DNA of 64,000 nucleotides from Hydrogenophaga sp. (GTDB taxonomy: Bacteria > Pseudomonadota > Gammaproteobacteria > Burkholderiales > Burkholderiaceae_C): assembly GCA_016790705.1 (NCBI GenBank), contig JAEUOT010000012.1, forward strand, positions 1 to 64,000. Direction: 5' to 3'. Position numbers and translations under genes: made by a program. A model generated the notes under the pieces. It searched no databases. It was not told the DNA's origin and was given only the letters and a program-made list of their open reading frames with translations. Position 1 is the first letter of the stretch. Each line of letters starts with the position of its first letter. Below, piece after piece: positions 11,157 through 19,688 of this stretch.

Positions 11157-12412
11157 CCCGTCGTCGAGTCGCGGTCACGGGCCTTGGTGTCGTCAGCCCG
11201 TACGGGGGCGGGGTGGATGCCTTTTTCGGTCATCTGCTCGCCGGCCGTTCGGCGGTTCGCTACCTCCAGACCGAAGACCGCCCGCGCCCGCTGTCCATGC
11301 CGTTCGTGACCTGCGACGCCTTTGACCCGGCTGAGGCGCTGGGCAAGCCGCTGGCCGGCATGATGGAGCGATTTGCCCACCTGGGCGTGGCGGCGGCTTT
11401 TGACGCCTGGCAGGACGCCGGGCTGGAGCGCCAGCCCGCCGAGCCCGCCCTGCGCGAGGACTGGGCCTGCGTCTGGGGCACGGCCCTGGGCGGCATTCTG
11501 GCGTTCGAGAAGGGCTATCGCGACATGTGGCAGAACGGGCGCGAGCGCCTCTCGCCGCTGTCCGTGATCATGGGCATGAACAACGCCGTCAACGCCCATC
11601 TGTCGATACAGCTCGGCCTGGGTGGCCTGAGCATGAGCCACACCGTGGCGTGTGCCTCGTCCACCGTGGCCATCGGCGAGGCCTTTCGCCGGGTGCGTGA
11701 CGGCGATGCGACGGTGGCGATCACCGGCGGTTCGGACGCGACGCTCGCCTATGGCGTGGCCAAGGCATGGGAAGCCATGCGGCTGGTCGCGCCCGGCAAC
11801 ACCGAGACCGCTCACATGGCCTGCCGTCCGTTTGCCGCCGACCGTGCCGGGCTGGTGCTCGGTGAAGGTGGTGCGGCCCTGGTGCTGGAGGATTGGGACC
11901 ATGCGGTCGCGCGTGGCGCCCGCATCCACGCCGAGATCGTCGGCTACGGCGCCAGTTGCGACCGCAGCCACCTCGTGCGGCCGGAGGCTGACGGCCAGTC
12001 GCGGGCCCTGCGCGCGGCGCTGGCCGATGGGGGGCTGTCCGCCGACGACATCGGCTATGTCAACGCCCACGGCACCGCTACGGTCGAGGGTGATCCGGTC
12101 GAGGTGTCCGCGCTGCGGCAGGTCTTTGGCGCGCACGCGGCGCGTCTGCCGGTGAGCGCCACCAAATCCATGCACGGCCACCTGCTCGGCGCGGCCGGCG
12201 CGATCGAGGCGCTGGCCACGGTGCTGTCCCTGCGTGAGCAGTCGATTCCGCCGACGGCCCATCTCCGGGGCCGCCTGGACCCCGCCTGCGAGGGCGTGGA
12301 CCATGTCTTCGAAGGCCGCCAGGGTGTGCCGATCAAGGCCGCGCTGTCCAACTCCTTCGCCTTCGGGGGCAGCAACGCCGTGCTGGCGTTCCGCGCCGCA
12401 CCCGCCCACTGA
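11153..12412 (+). CDS. 3-oxoacyl-ACP synthase (KS), stand-alone
   Basis: A 419-residue FabF-type ketosynthase that would condense malonyl-ACP with an acyl chain. The full catalytic triad is present: Cys167 in VACASSTV, His306 in NAHGTAT and His343 in GHLLGAAG. Unlike the two other KS genes in the window it has no adjacent chain-length-factor gene. It shares a four-base overlap with ACP1. In aryl-polyene systems the free-standing KS (ApeR type) handles a separate condensation step from the KS/CLF heterodimer; that role is inferred here from gene order only. Confidence 0.93.
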   Translation: MTRRRVAVTGLGVVSPYGGGVDAFFGHLLAGRSAVRYLQTEDRPRPLSMPFVTCDAFDPAEALGKPLAGMMERFAHLGVAAAFDAWQDAGLERQPAEPALREDWACVWGTALGGILAFEKGYRDMWQNGRERLSPLSVIMGMNNAVNAHLSIQLGLGGLSMSHTVACASSTVAIGEAFRRVRDGDATVAITGGSDATLAYGVAKAWEAMRLVAPGNTETAHMACRPFAADRAGLVLGEGGAALVLEDWDHAVARGARIHAEIVGYGASCDRSHLVRPEADGQSRALRAALADGGLSADDIGYVNAHGTATVEGDPVEVSALRQVFGAHAARLPVSATKSMHGHLLGAAGAIEALATVLSLREQSIPPTAHLRGRLDPACEGVDHVFEGRQGVPIKAALSNSFAFGGSNAVLAFRAAPAH

Positions 12413-12444
12413 TTTCACGAAAAAGAAACCGCAGAGAGACGACC

Positions 12445-12726
12445 ATGTCACAAGCTCCCCAGACGCCCCTGAACGACCTGATGGCCGAGGTCGCGGCCCT
12501 GATCGTCGAGGCGCTCAACCTCGAAGTCAAAGCCGAGGACATTCAGCCCGACGACCCGCTGTACGGCGAAGGCCTGGGCCTGGATTCGATCGACATGCTG
12601 GAAATTTCCCTGGTCATTTCCAAACAGTACGGTTTCCAGCTCAAGTCCGACAACGAGAACAACGTCAAGATCTTCGCGTCGCTGCGCTCGCTCTCGGAGC
12701 ACGTCGCCAGCCAGCGCACCAAGTGA
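12445..12726 (+). CDS. Acyl carrier protein 2 of aryl-polyene-type cluster
   Basis: A 93-residue ACP with attachment serine Ser48 in GLGLDSIDMLEI, the DSIDMLE form common in ACPs of aryl-polyene clusters. A short gap of 32 bp with a purine-rich ribosome site (GAGAGACG) separates it from the KS. Its TGA stop overlaps the GTG start of the AMP-ligase, so ACP and ligase are made together, consistent with the ligase loading this ACP. Confidence 0.93.
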   Translation: MSQAPQTPLNDLMAEVAALIVEALNLEVKAEDIQPDDPLYGEGLGLDSIDMLEISLVISKQYGFQLKSDNENNVKIFASLRSLSEHVASQRTK

Positions 12727-14066
12727 AGCTGATCACCGGCCACGGACTGGATGATGTCCTGGCCTGGCGCCCGTCCGGGCCGGTGCGGGTGCGCGAATTC
12801 CTCGCCGACGCGCAGGCCCTGGCCGCCTGCCTGCCGGCGGGCCAAGGCGTTCTCAATCTCTGCGAGGACCGGTACCGTTTTGCGGTCCTGTTCGCCGCCT
12901 GCCTGATCGGTGGCAGGGTGAGCCTGCAGCCCTCTTCGCAGTCGGCGCCGACCCTGCAGCGGCTGGCGCTGGAACACCCCGGTTGTTTCGCCGTGGTGGA
13001 CGCCGATGTCGACACGGCCGGCCTTCCCACGCTCAGGTTCCCCGATCTGGCCGCGTTGCCGCGTCCCGCTGTCGATGGCTTGCCGGAGATCGACGAGGCG
13101 CGGGTGGTGGCCATCCTGTTCACCTCCGGGTCGACCGGGCTGCCCCAGCCCCAGGCCAAGACCTGGGGGCGGCTGGTGCGCAACGGGCGGGCCGAGGCCG
13201 AAGCGCTCGGCCTGGACCGGTTACCGCATGTGCTGGTCGGCACCGTGCCGGTCCAGCACAGCTACGGTTTCGAATCGACTTTCCTGCTGGCGCTGCACGG
13301 CGGCTGCAGTTTCTGGAGCGGCAAGCCCTTTTATCCGCAGGACGTGATCGAGGCGCTGGAGGCGGTGCCGCGACCGCGCATGCTGGTGACCACGCCCTAC
13401 CACCTCTCGGCGCTGTTGGCGTCGGAGCTGGCCTGGCCCGCGCTGGACATCTGCCTGTCCGCCACGGCGCCCCTGGGCGGCGAGCTGGCGGCGCGCATCG
13501 AAGCGCGCTGCGGCGCACCGGTGCACGAGATCTACGGCTCGACCGAGTCCGGCCAGTTGGCGACCCGGCGTACGACAGACGGCGCCCACTGGCGGCTGTT
13601 GCCGGGGGTGGTCCTGAGCCAGGAGAACGACACCACCCGCGCCAGCGGCGGGCATGTGGAAGGCCAGGTGGCGCTGTCGGACCGCATCGAACTGCTGCCG
13701 GACGGGCGCTTTCTCCTGCACGGCCGGCACGCGGACCTCGTCAACATCGCGGGCAAGCGCAGTTCGCTGGCCTACCTGAACCACCAGCTCTGTGCCATCG
13801 AGGGTGTGCGCGATGGTGCCTTCTTCCTTCCGGACGGCGCCGACGAGGGCGGTCAGGGCGTCACGCGGCTGGCGGCCTTCGTGGTTGCGCCCGGCAAGAC
13901 GGCGCCAGCCTTGCAGGCGGCGCTGCGGGAGCGCATCGACAGCGTGTTCATGCCGCGTCCCCTGGTGCTGGTCGAGGCTCTGCCGCGCAACAGCACCGGC
14001 AAGCTCATGCGCGAAACCCTGCAGGCGCTCTACCGCCAGCATGTGGCGACCGGAGGCTCTGCATGA
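12723..14066 (+). CDS. AMP-dependent acyl/aryl-acid ligase
   Basis: A 447-residue adenylate-forming enzyme. The ATP-binding P-loop is TSGSTGLPQPQAK (134-146), the YGSTESG motif follows in the middle and the C-terminal catalytic lysine lies in RNSTGKLMRE (about Lys427). It would activate an aryl carboxylic acid such as a 4-hydroxybenzoate or 4-hydroxycinnamate derivative with ATP and transfer it to an ACP, priming polyene synthesis (ApeH role). The GTG start at 12723 overlaps the ACP2 stop by GTGA. It is shorter than typical acyl-CoA synthetases (about 500-550 residues), as is usual for ligases of these clusters. Confidence 0.88.
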   Translation: MKLITGHGLDDVLAWRPSGPVRVREFLADAQALAACLPAGQGVLNLCEDRYRFAVLFAACLIGGRVSLQPSSQSAPTLQRLALEHPGCFAVVDADVDTAGLPTLRFPDLAALPRPAVDGLPEIDEARVVAILFTSGSTGLPQPQAKTWGRLVRNGRAEAEALGLDRLPHVLVGTVPVQHSYGFESTFLLALHGGCSFWSGKPFYPQDVIEALEAVPRPRMLVTTPYHLSALLASELAWPALDICLSATAPLGGELAARIEARCGAPVHEIYGSTESGQLATRRTTDGAHWRLLPGVVLSQENDTTRASGGHVEGQVALSDRIELLPDGRFLLHGRHADLVNIAGKRSSLAYLNHQLCAIEGVRDGAFFLPDGADEGGQGVTRLAAFVVAPGKTAPALQAALRERIDSVFMPRPLVLVEALPRNSTGKLMRETLQALYRQHVATGGSA

Positions 14067-14368
14067 CGCAGCAGGACCACCACTGGCAGGTGCCGGCGGA
14101 CCACCCGGCCTTTGCCGGCCATTTCCCCGGGCATCCCATCGTCCCGGGCGTGGTGCTGCTCGACCAGGTCTTGCAGCGGGCACAGGCGCAGCGCGGCGGA
14201 CCGGCCCAGGGCTGGCAGGTCTTGCAGGCCAAGTTCCTCAGCCCCTGCGGCCCGCAGGACGTGTTGTGCATCGCCTTGCGCGAGGGCCCGCGTGGGGCGC
14301 TGGCGTTCACCGTGCGCACGGGCGACCGCGATGTTGCCAGCGGCAGCCTGCTGCCTCCGACGCCATGA
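14063..14368 (+). CDS. Hotdog-fold 3-hydroxyacyl-ACP dehydratase, short (ApeI-like)
   Basis: A 101-residue hotdog protein with the FabZ/FabA-type motif HPAFAGHFPGHPIVPG (about residues 13-28), where the His of GHFPGHP is the expected catalytic residue. It should remove water from 3-hydroxyacyl-ACP to form the double bonds of the polyene. It overlaps the ligase before it and the acyltransferase after it by four bases each. It is shorter than FabZ (about 145 residues) but similar to small dehydratase/thioesterase-like proteins of aryl-polyene clusters. A thioesterase role is the main alternative. Confidence 0.8.
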   Translation: MTQQDHHWQVPADHPAFAGHFPGHPIVPGVVLLDQVLQRAQAQRGGPAQGWQVLQAKFLSPCGPQDVLCIALREGPRGALAFTVRTGDRDVASGSLLPPTP

Positions 14369-15285
14369 GCCCGTCAGATCGCGAGGAAGGCGGGCGTCCT
14401 GAGTGGATGCGCCGGCAGGAGCGCAGCAACCTGGCGATCCTGCGTCTGATGGTCTGGATCTCGCTGTCGTTCGGGCGGGGCGTGGGCCGTGTCGTGCTGC
14501 GGGGCATCGCGGCCTACTTTGTGCTGTTTGCGCCGGCGGCGCGCCGGGCCAGCCGCGACTACCTGCACCGGGTGCTGGGGCGCTGGGCGGGCTGGCGCGA
14601 CGGTTATCGGCACGTGCTGAGTTTCGCCAGCACCATCCACGACCGCATCTACCTGCTCAACGACCGCTTCGACCTGTTCGACATCACGGTGCACGGCGGC
14701 GACGAGCTGATCGCGTCGGCGCAGCGCCAGCCGGGTGCGCTGCTGGTGGGCGCCCACCTAGGCAGCTTCGAGGTGCTGCGCGCCATGGGGCGCGGCCAGG
14801 CCGGGCTGAAGGTGGCGATGATGATGTACGAGCAGAACGCCCGAAAGATCAACGCCACCCTGGAAGCGATCAACCCGAAGGCGACGCAAGATATCATTTC
14901 CCTGGGGCAGATGGAGTCGATGCTGGAGGCGCGCGACCGGCTCGATCAGGGCTACCTCGTGGGGATGCTGGCCGATCGGTCGCTGGGGGATGACGCGACG
15001 CAGGAGGTTCTCTTTCTCGGAGAACCGGCATCGTTCCCGCTCGGCCCGTGGCGCATGGCCGCGATGCTGCGCCGGCCGGTGTTCCTGATGGCCGGCCTCT
15101 ACCTCGGCGGCAACCGCTACGAGCTGCATTTCGTGCCGCTGGCCGACTTCTCTACGGTCGAGCGGGGTGCGCGGGAGGCCGCGATCCGCGACGCCGTGCA
15201 GCGCTACGCCGACACCCTGGCCGCCCTGTGCCGCCAGGCACCGTACAACTGGTTCAACTTCTTCGATTTCTGGCAAAAGAAATGA
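14365..15285 (+). CDS. LpxL/HtrB-like lipid acyltransferase
   Basis: A 306-residue member of the lysophospholipid/lipid A acyltransferase family. The catalytic HLGSFE motif (HX4E) is at 131-136, and an N-terminal hydrophobic region around 25-57 should dock the protein to the inner membrane. In this context it probably moves an acyl or polyene-acyl group from an ACP to a glycerolipid-like carrier rather than to lipid A. The gene overlaps its neighbours by four bases on both sides. A second, unrelated acyltransferase of PlsC type sits in the other half of the cluster. Confidence 0.87.
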   Translation: MSPSDREEGGRPEWMRRQERSNLAILRLMVWISLSFGRGVGRVVLRGIAAYFVLFAPAARRASRDYLHRVLGRWAGWRDGYRHVLSFASTIHDRIYLLNDRFDLFDITVHGGDELIASAQRQPGALLVGAHLGSFEVLRAMGRGQAGLKVAMMMYEQNARKINATLEAINPKATQDIISLGQMESMLEARDRLDQGYLVGMLADRSLGDDATQEVLFLGEPASFPLGPWRMAAMLRRPVFLMAGLYLGGNRYELHFVPLADFSTVERGAREAAIRDAVQRYADTLAALCRQAPYNWFNFFDFWQKK

Positions 15286-15851
15286 TGCGACTGATGGCGA
15301 TGGTTCTCGCAGGTCTGGGCTTCATGGGCGCCGCCCACGCGGCCTATGACATCGACCAGCTCATGAGTGATCTGGCAACGCAGAAGGGCGGCAAGGCGCG
15401 CTTTGTCGAAAAGCGCCATGTCGCGATGCTGGACAAGCCGGTGCAAGCCAGTGGCGAGATGCTGTTCACGCCGCCGGACCGGCTGGAAAAGCGCACGCTG
15501 CTGCCCAAGCCGGAGACCATGGTGCTGGACAAGGACACCCTGAGTCTGGAGCGCGACAAGCGCAAGTTCACCATCAGCCTGGCGAACCGGCCCGAGGCGC
15601 AGGCCTTTGTCGAAAGCATCCGCAGCACGCTCTCGGGCAACCGCAAGGCGCTGGAGCAGGACTATTCGCTCAAGCTCGAAGGTGAGGCGCAGCGCTGGGT
15701 GCTGACCCTGGTGCCCAGCGATCCGACGATCGCCGGCCTGCTCAAGCGCATCACCGTCAGCGGCTCCAGGAACCAGGTGCGCCACATCGAGTACCTCCAG
15801 GCCGACGGCGATCGTTCGGAAATCAGCATCGAGCCCGTCGAAACCCCATGA
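15282..15851 (+). CDS. LolA-like periplasmic carrier protein
   Basis: A 189-residue secreted protein with a signal peptide (MRLMAMVLAGLGFMGAAHA, predicted cut after about residue 20-21). The mature part begins DIDQLMSDLA and carries the GEMLFTPPDRLEK pattern of LolA-type beta-barrel carriers, which shield lipids between membranes. LolA-like genes are a standard part of aryl-polyene clusters, paired with an MMPL exporter, and this one overlaps the MMPL start by four bases. It likely carries the pigment lipid across the periplasm. Two adjacent ATGs (15282, 15285) are both possible starts. Confidence 0.85.
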   Translation: MMRLMAMVLAGLGFMGAAHAAYDIDQLMSDLATQKGGKARFVEKRHVAMLDKPVQASGEMLFTPPDRLEKRTLLPKPETMVLDKDTLSLERDKRKFTISLANRPEAQAFVESIRSTLSGNRKALEQDYSLKLEGEAQRWVLTLVPSDPTIAGLLKRITVSGSRNQVRHIEYLQADGDRSEISIEPVETP

Positions 15852-18190
15852 AGTGGCCGGCGGTGCGTGCGCTGGGGATCTGGCTGGCGCTGATGCTGGC
15901 CGGTGTGGCCGTGGTCTGGCACAGCCGGTTCACCGCCGACATGTCCTTCTTCCTGCCCTCGCACCCGAGTCCGCAGCAGCGCGCCCTGGTGAGTCAGTTG
16001 CAGGACGGCACGGTCTCGCGTCTGCTGATGGTGGGCATTTCGGGCGGGGTCGAGAAGCAGCGCGCCAAGGTGTCGCACCAGCTCCGTCAGCAACTGGCCG
16101 CCGACCCGGACTTCGTCTCGGTGCAGAACGGCGAAGCCGGGGGGCTGGAGGCCGAAAGGGACCGCTTGCTGGCGCACCGTTATGCGCTCAGTCCTGCGGT
16201 GTCGCCGGACCGGTTCTCCGAAGATGGCCTGCGCTCGGCGGTGACCGACACCATCGACCTGCTGTCATCGCCGGCGGGCGTGCTGCTCAAACCCTATCTG
16301 CTGAACGATCCGACCGGCGAGGTGCTGGCGATCCTGGGCCAGCTCAATCCGGGTGCACAGCCGCAACTGCGGGGCGGCGTCTGGTCTTCGCGCGACGGCA
16401 GCCGGGCGATGCTGCTGCTGCAGACCCGCGCCCTGGGCGCGGACACCGATGGTCAGGCCGTGGCCATCGGCAAGCTGCGTTCGGCGTTCGACGAGGCGCT
16501 CAGGCTGTCCGGTCAGAGCGGGCTGACGATGAAACTGTCGGGGCCCGGCCAGTTTGCGGTGCAGGCGCGCGAAACCATCAAGAGCGAGGCGCAGCGGCTC
16601 TCGCTGATCAGTTCGGTCTCGATCTGGCTGCTGCTGCTCTGGGTGTACCGCTCGTTCAGGCTGCTTGGCCTGGGGCTGATTCCGGTGCTCAGCGGCACGC
16701 TGGCCGGCATCGTGATGGTCAGTCTCGTGCACGGCACCGTCTTCGGGGTGACGGTCGGTTTTGGCTCGGCGCTGATCGGCGAGGCGGTCGACTACGCGAT
16801 CTACTTCTTCGTGCAGGCGGGTCACCAGGGCGTCGACCAGTGGCGGCGGGTGTTCTGGCCGACCATCCGGCTGGGCGTGATGACCACGGTGATCGGCTTC
16901 GGTGCCCTGCTGTTCTCGGGGTTTCCCGGGCTGGCGCAACTGGGGCTGTACGCCCTGTCGGGCGTGCTGGCGGCGGCGCTGGTGACGCGTTTTGTCCTGC
17001 CGACGCTGACCGGTTCGACCCTGAAGGTGCCGGTGCACGGGGCCTGGGTCCGGCTGTGGATGCGCCTGCTGGGCGCGGCGCACCGGCTGCGCTGGGTCAC
17101 GCTGGTGCTCGCGGTGTTGGCGTCGGCCTACCTATGGCTGAACCGGGACGGCCTGTGGGACAGCAATCTCTCGGCCTTGTCGTCGGTCACGCCGGCTGAG
17201 GCCGCCGCCGACTCGCGCATGCGTGCCGATCTGGCCGCGCCCGATGCGCGTTACCTGGTGTCGGTGAGCGCCGACGACCAGGAGCGCGCCTTGCAGGCGG
17301 CGGAGGCGGCGGGGGCGCGGCTGGACGCGCTGGTGGAGGAGGGCGTGATCGGGGGCTACGATTCGCCGGCCCGTTTCCTGCCCAGTCAGGCGCTGCAGCG
17401 CCAGCGTCTCGCCAGCCTGCCCGATGCGCAGGTGTTGCGCGAGCGGCTGCAGAAAGCCCTGGTCGATGCGCCGCTGTCGGCCAGCCGGCTGGAGCCGTTC
17501 ATCGCTGACGCCGTGGCGGCACGGGCGGCGGGTCCGATGACCCGCGCGGACCTCGATGGCAGCGCGCTGGCGCTGGCGGTGGATTCGCTGCTGATCCATG
17601 GGCAGGATGGCCGCTGGACGGCGATGCTGCCGCTGCGACCGGCCCCGCAGGCGCCGGATGCGGCGATTCCCGCGGAGCGGCTGGCGCAGGCGCTGGCCGG
17701 CAGCGGCGCCCTGTTCGTCGACCTGAAGACGGAGTTCGAGACGCTCTACAGCACCTACATGACGGAGGCGACGCGCCTGGCGCTGGTGGGTGTGCTGGCG
17801 ATCGCGGTGCTGCTGGGCGTGGCGCTGCGCTCGGTGAAGCGGCTGGGCCGCGTGATGGCCGCGCTGGCGCTGGCGGTCGGGGTGGTGATGGTGCTGTTGC
17901 ACGCCTCGGGCGTGAAGCTGCACCTGCTGCATCTGGTGGGCCTGTTGCTGATCGTGGCCGTGGGCTCGAACTACGCGCTGTTCCTCGATCATCCCGACGA
18001 TGGCGCGCCGATCGATCCGGGCACGCTGCAGTCCATGGGGGTGGCCGTGCTGACCACCGCAATCGGTTTCGGCACCCTGGCGTCGTCCAGTGTGCCGGTG
18101 CTCAAGGCCGTGGGCATCACGGTCGGCCCAGGGGCTCTGCTGGCGCTGCTGTTTGCGGCGGTGCTGGTCTATCCCAAACCGCGGCCGTGA
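15848..18190 (+). CDS. MMPL/RND-type exporter of the pigment cluster
   Basis: A 780-residue inner-membrane transporter with an N-terminal anchor, a periplasmic loop, a block of about five membrane helices around residues 255-390, another single helix near 420, a second periplasmic domain and a second membrane block near 640-775. This duplicated layout is the MMPL/RND pattern. In aryl-polyene systems the homologue exports the polyene lipid. It overlaps the LolA-like gene upstream and the hydrolase downstream (GTGA), so carrier and pump should be made in a fixed ratio. Confidence 0.9.
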   Translation: MKWPAVRALGIWLALMLAGVAVVWHSRFTADMSFFLPSHPSPQQRALVSQLQDGTVSRLLMVGISGGVEKQRAKVSHQLRQQLAADPDFVSVQNGEAGGLEAERDRLLAHRYALSPAVSPDRFSEDGLRSAVTDTIDLLSSPAGVLLKPYLLNDPTGEVLAILGQLNPGAQPQLRGGVWSSRDGSRAMLLLQTRALGADTDGQAVAIGKLRSAFDEALRLSGQSGLTMKLSGPGQFAVQARETIKSEAQRLSLISSVSIWLLLLWVYRSFRLLGLGLIPVLSGTLAGIVMVSLVHGTVFGVTVGFGSALIGEAVDYAIYFFVQAGHQGVDQWRRVFWPTIRLGVMTTVIGFGALLFSGFPGLAQLGLYALSGVLAAALVTRFVLPTLTGSTLKVPVHGAWVRLWMRLLGAAHRLRWVTLVLAVLASAYLWLNRDGLWDSNLSALSSVTPAEAAADSRMRADLAAPDARYLVSVSADDQERALQAAEAAGARLDALVEEGVIGGYDSPARFLPSQALQRQRLASLPDAQVLRERLQKALVDAPLSASRLEPFIADAVAARAAGPMTRADLDGSALALAVDSLLIHGQDGRWTAMLPLRPAPQAPDAAIPAERLAQALAGSGALFVDLKTEFETLYSTYMTEATRLALVGVLAIAVLLGVALRSVKRLGRVMAALALAVGVVMVLLHASGVKLHLLHLVGLLLIVAVGSNYALFLDHPDDGAPIDPGTLQSMGVAVLTTAIGFGTLASSSVPVLKAVGITVGPGALLALLFAAVLVYPKPRP

Positions 18191-18834
18191 ACCCGACGGA
18201 AACCTGCCACCAGGGGGCCGACAGCCTGTTGCTGATGCTGCCCGGGGCCTTGATGACGCCGCAGCACATGGTGCAGGCCGGCCTGTTCGAGGCGCTGGCG
18301 CGCAGCGGCGTGGCGCTGGATCTGGTGGCGCCCGACCTGCACGCCGAGGGTGCCGACAACCGGATCGCCCTGCGGCGCCTGGCGGACGAATGGCTGGTGC
18401 CGGCGCGTGCGCGCTATCGCCGCGTCTGGCTGGGGGGCATCTCCCGTGGCGGGCAACTGGCGCTGAGCTGCTGGGCCGCGCAGGTGGCGGCGGTCGACGG
18501 GCTGTGCCTGCTCGCACCGTATGCCGGCGGGCGCCTGACGACCAATGCGATCCGGCGCGCCGGCGGCCTGGCGGCCTGGCGGCCGGAGGAGGCGCAGATG
18601 AGCGATCCCGACGTGCGGCTGTGGCACGGGCTGCAGGCGCCACCACCGGCGGTGCCGATGTTCATGGGGTATGGCGCGCGCGACCGCTTTGCCGACGGCA
18701 TGGGCATGCTGGCGCAGCACCTGCCCCTGACGGGTGGATGCCGGGTGGTGCTGGGGGACCATGACTGGTCGGCCTGGCTGCCGCTGTGGCAGCAGTTTCT
18801 CGGGGCCGGACTGGTCGGCGCGGAGACACCATGA
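18187..18834 (+). CDS. Alpha/beta hydrolase in pigment operon
   Basis: A 215-residue alpha/beta hydrolase. The nucleophile elbow is GISRG with Ser86, the likely acid is Asp166 in GARDRF and the likely His is His192 in GDHDWS. No signal peptide is seen. The GTG start at 18187 overlaps the exporter stop, and the stop overlaps the deacetylase ATG, so it is firmly part of the operon. It could release or trim acyl chains (thioesterase-like role) or cleave an ester in the carrier; the reaction cannot be told from sequence. Confidence 0.8.
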   Translation: MNPTETCHQGADSLLLMLPGALMTPQHMVQAGLFEALARSGVALDLVAPDLHAEGADNRIALRRLADEWLVPARARYRRVWLGGISRGGQLALSCWAAQVAAVDGLCLLAPYAGGRLTTNAIRRAGGLAAWRPEEAQMSDPDVRLWHGLQAPPPAVPMFMGYGARDRFADGMGMLAQHLPLTGGCRVVLGDHDWSAWLPLWQQFLGAGLVGAETP

Positions 18835-19631
18835 GCCGCCGCTGGACGCCATCGCCCTTTCTGCAGGCCTCGGCCGCGCTGCATGCCGGGGCCGCCCTGG
18901 GTGCGGTCGTCTCGCCGTCGCACTGGCCGTGGGCGCTGGGTGCACTGGTGGCCAACCACGCCGTGATCACCACGGCCGGCCTGCTGCCGCGCACCCGGCT
19001 GCTCGGACCCAACCTGGTGCGCCTGCCGCCGCAGGCGCAGGCACGCCGTGAGGTGGCCCTGACCATCGACGACGGACCGGACCCCGAGCTGACGCCGCGG
19101 GTGCTGGATCTGCTGGACGCCGCCGGCGCCAAGGCCAGCTTCTTCTGCATCGGCTGGCGCGCCCGTCAGCACCCCGCGCTGTGCCGCGACATCGTCGCGC
19201 GGGGCCACCGGGTGGAGAACCACGGCGACGCGCACTCGAATGCCTTTTCCCTGTTCGGGCCGCGCCGCATGCGTGACGACATCGCCGCCGCGCAGGCCAC
19301 GCTGTCGGACCTCTGCGGCCAGGCCCCGGAGTTCTTCCGTCCGACGGCCGGCCTGCGCAACCCGTTTCTCGACCCGGTGCTCGCGGGACTAGACCTGCGT
19401 CTGGCCGCCTGGACCCGCCGGCCCTACGACACGCGCGATGGCCGGCCCGAGAAGGTGCTGCAGCGCCTCACGCGGGGACTCGCCGCCGGTGACATCCTGC
19501 TGATGCACGACGGCCATGCGGCCCTCACCCCCGAGGGGCAGCCGGTGATCCTGGCGACGCTGCCGGTGCTGCTCGAGACCCTGCGGGCGCAGTCGCTGCG
19601 GCCGGTCACGCTGCGGGACGCGCTGGCCTGA
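18831..19631 (+). CDS. Polysaccharide deacetylase (NodB homology) in pigment operon
   Basis: A 266-residue protein with two N-terminal hydrophobic segments (about 10-30 and 35-52) and a NodB domain. Metal and catalytic motifs are TIDDGPD (78-84), with the catalytic Asp pair, and HGDAHS with His131 and His135. CE4 enzymes remove acetyl groups from sugars such as GlcNAc. Inside a pigment operon it may deacetylate a sugar head group to which the polyene is attached, in line with the GT2 glycosyltransferase of the second half. It overlaps the hydrolase and is followed by a 57-bp gap before the next KS. Confidence 0.85.
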   Translation: MSRRWTPSPFLQASAALHAGAALGAVVSPSHWPWALGALVANHAVITTAGLLPRTRLLGPNLVRLPPQAQARREVALTIDDGPDPELTPRVLDLLDAAGAKASFFCIGWRARQHPALCRDIVARGHRVENHGDAHSNAFSLFGPRRMRDDIAAAQATLSDLCGQAPEFFRPTAGLRNPFLDPVLAGLDLRLAAWTRRPYDTRDGRPEKVLQRLTRGLAAGDILLMHDGHAALTPEGQPVILATLPVLLETLRAQSLRPVTLRDALA

Positions 19632-19688
19632 TGCGGGCGGGGCCCAGGCCCTGGCGCATCTCCTACACTGCTGCCTAACGACGTTTTC

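Noticed and set aside
19671-19688. CTGCTGCCTAACG string resembling the end of a tmRNA tag (LAA stop)
   Set aside because: No upstream tag codons or tRNA-like parts; it is the short gap before a KS gene.
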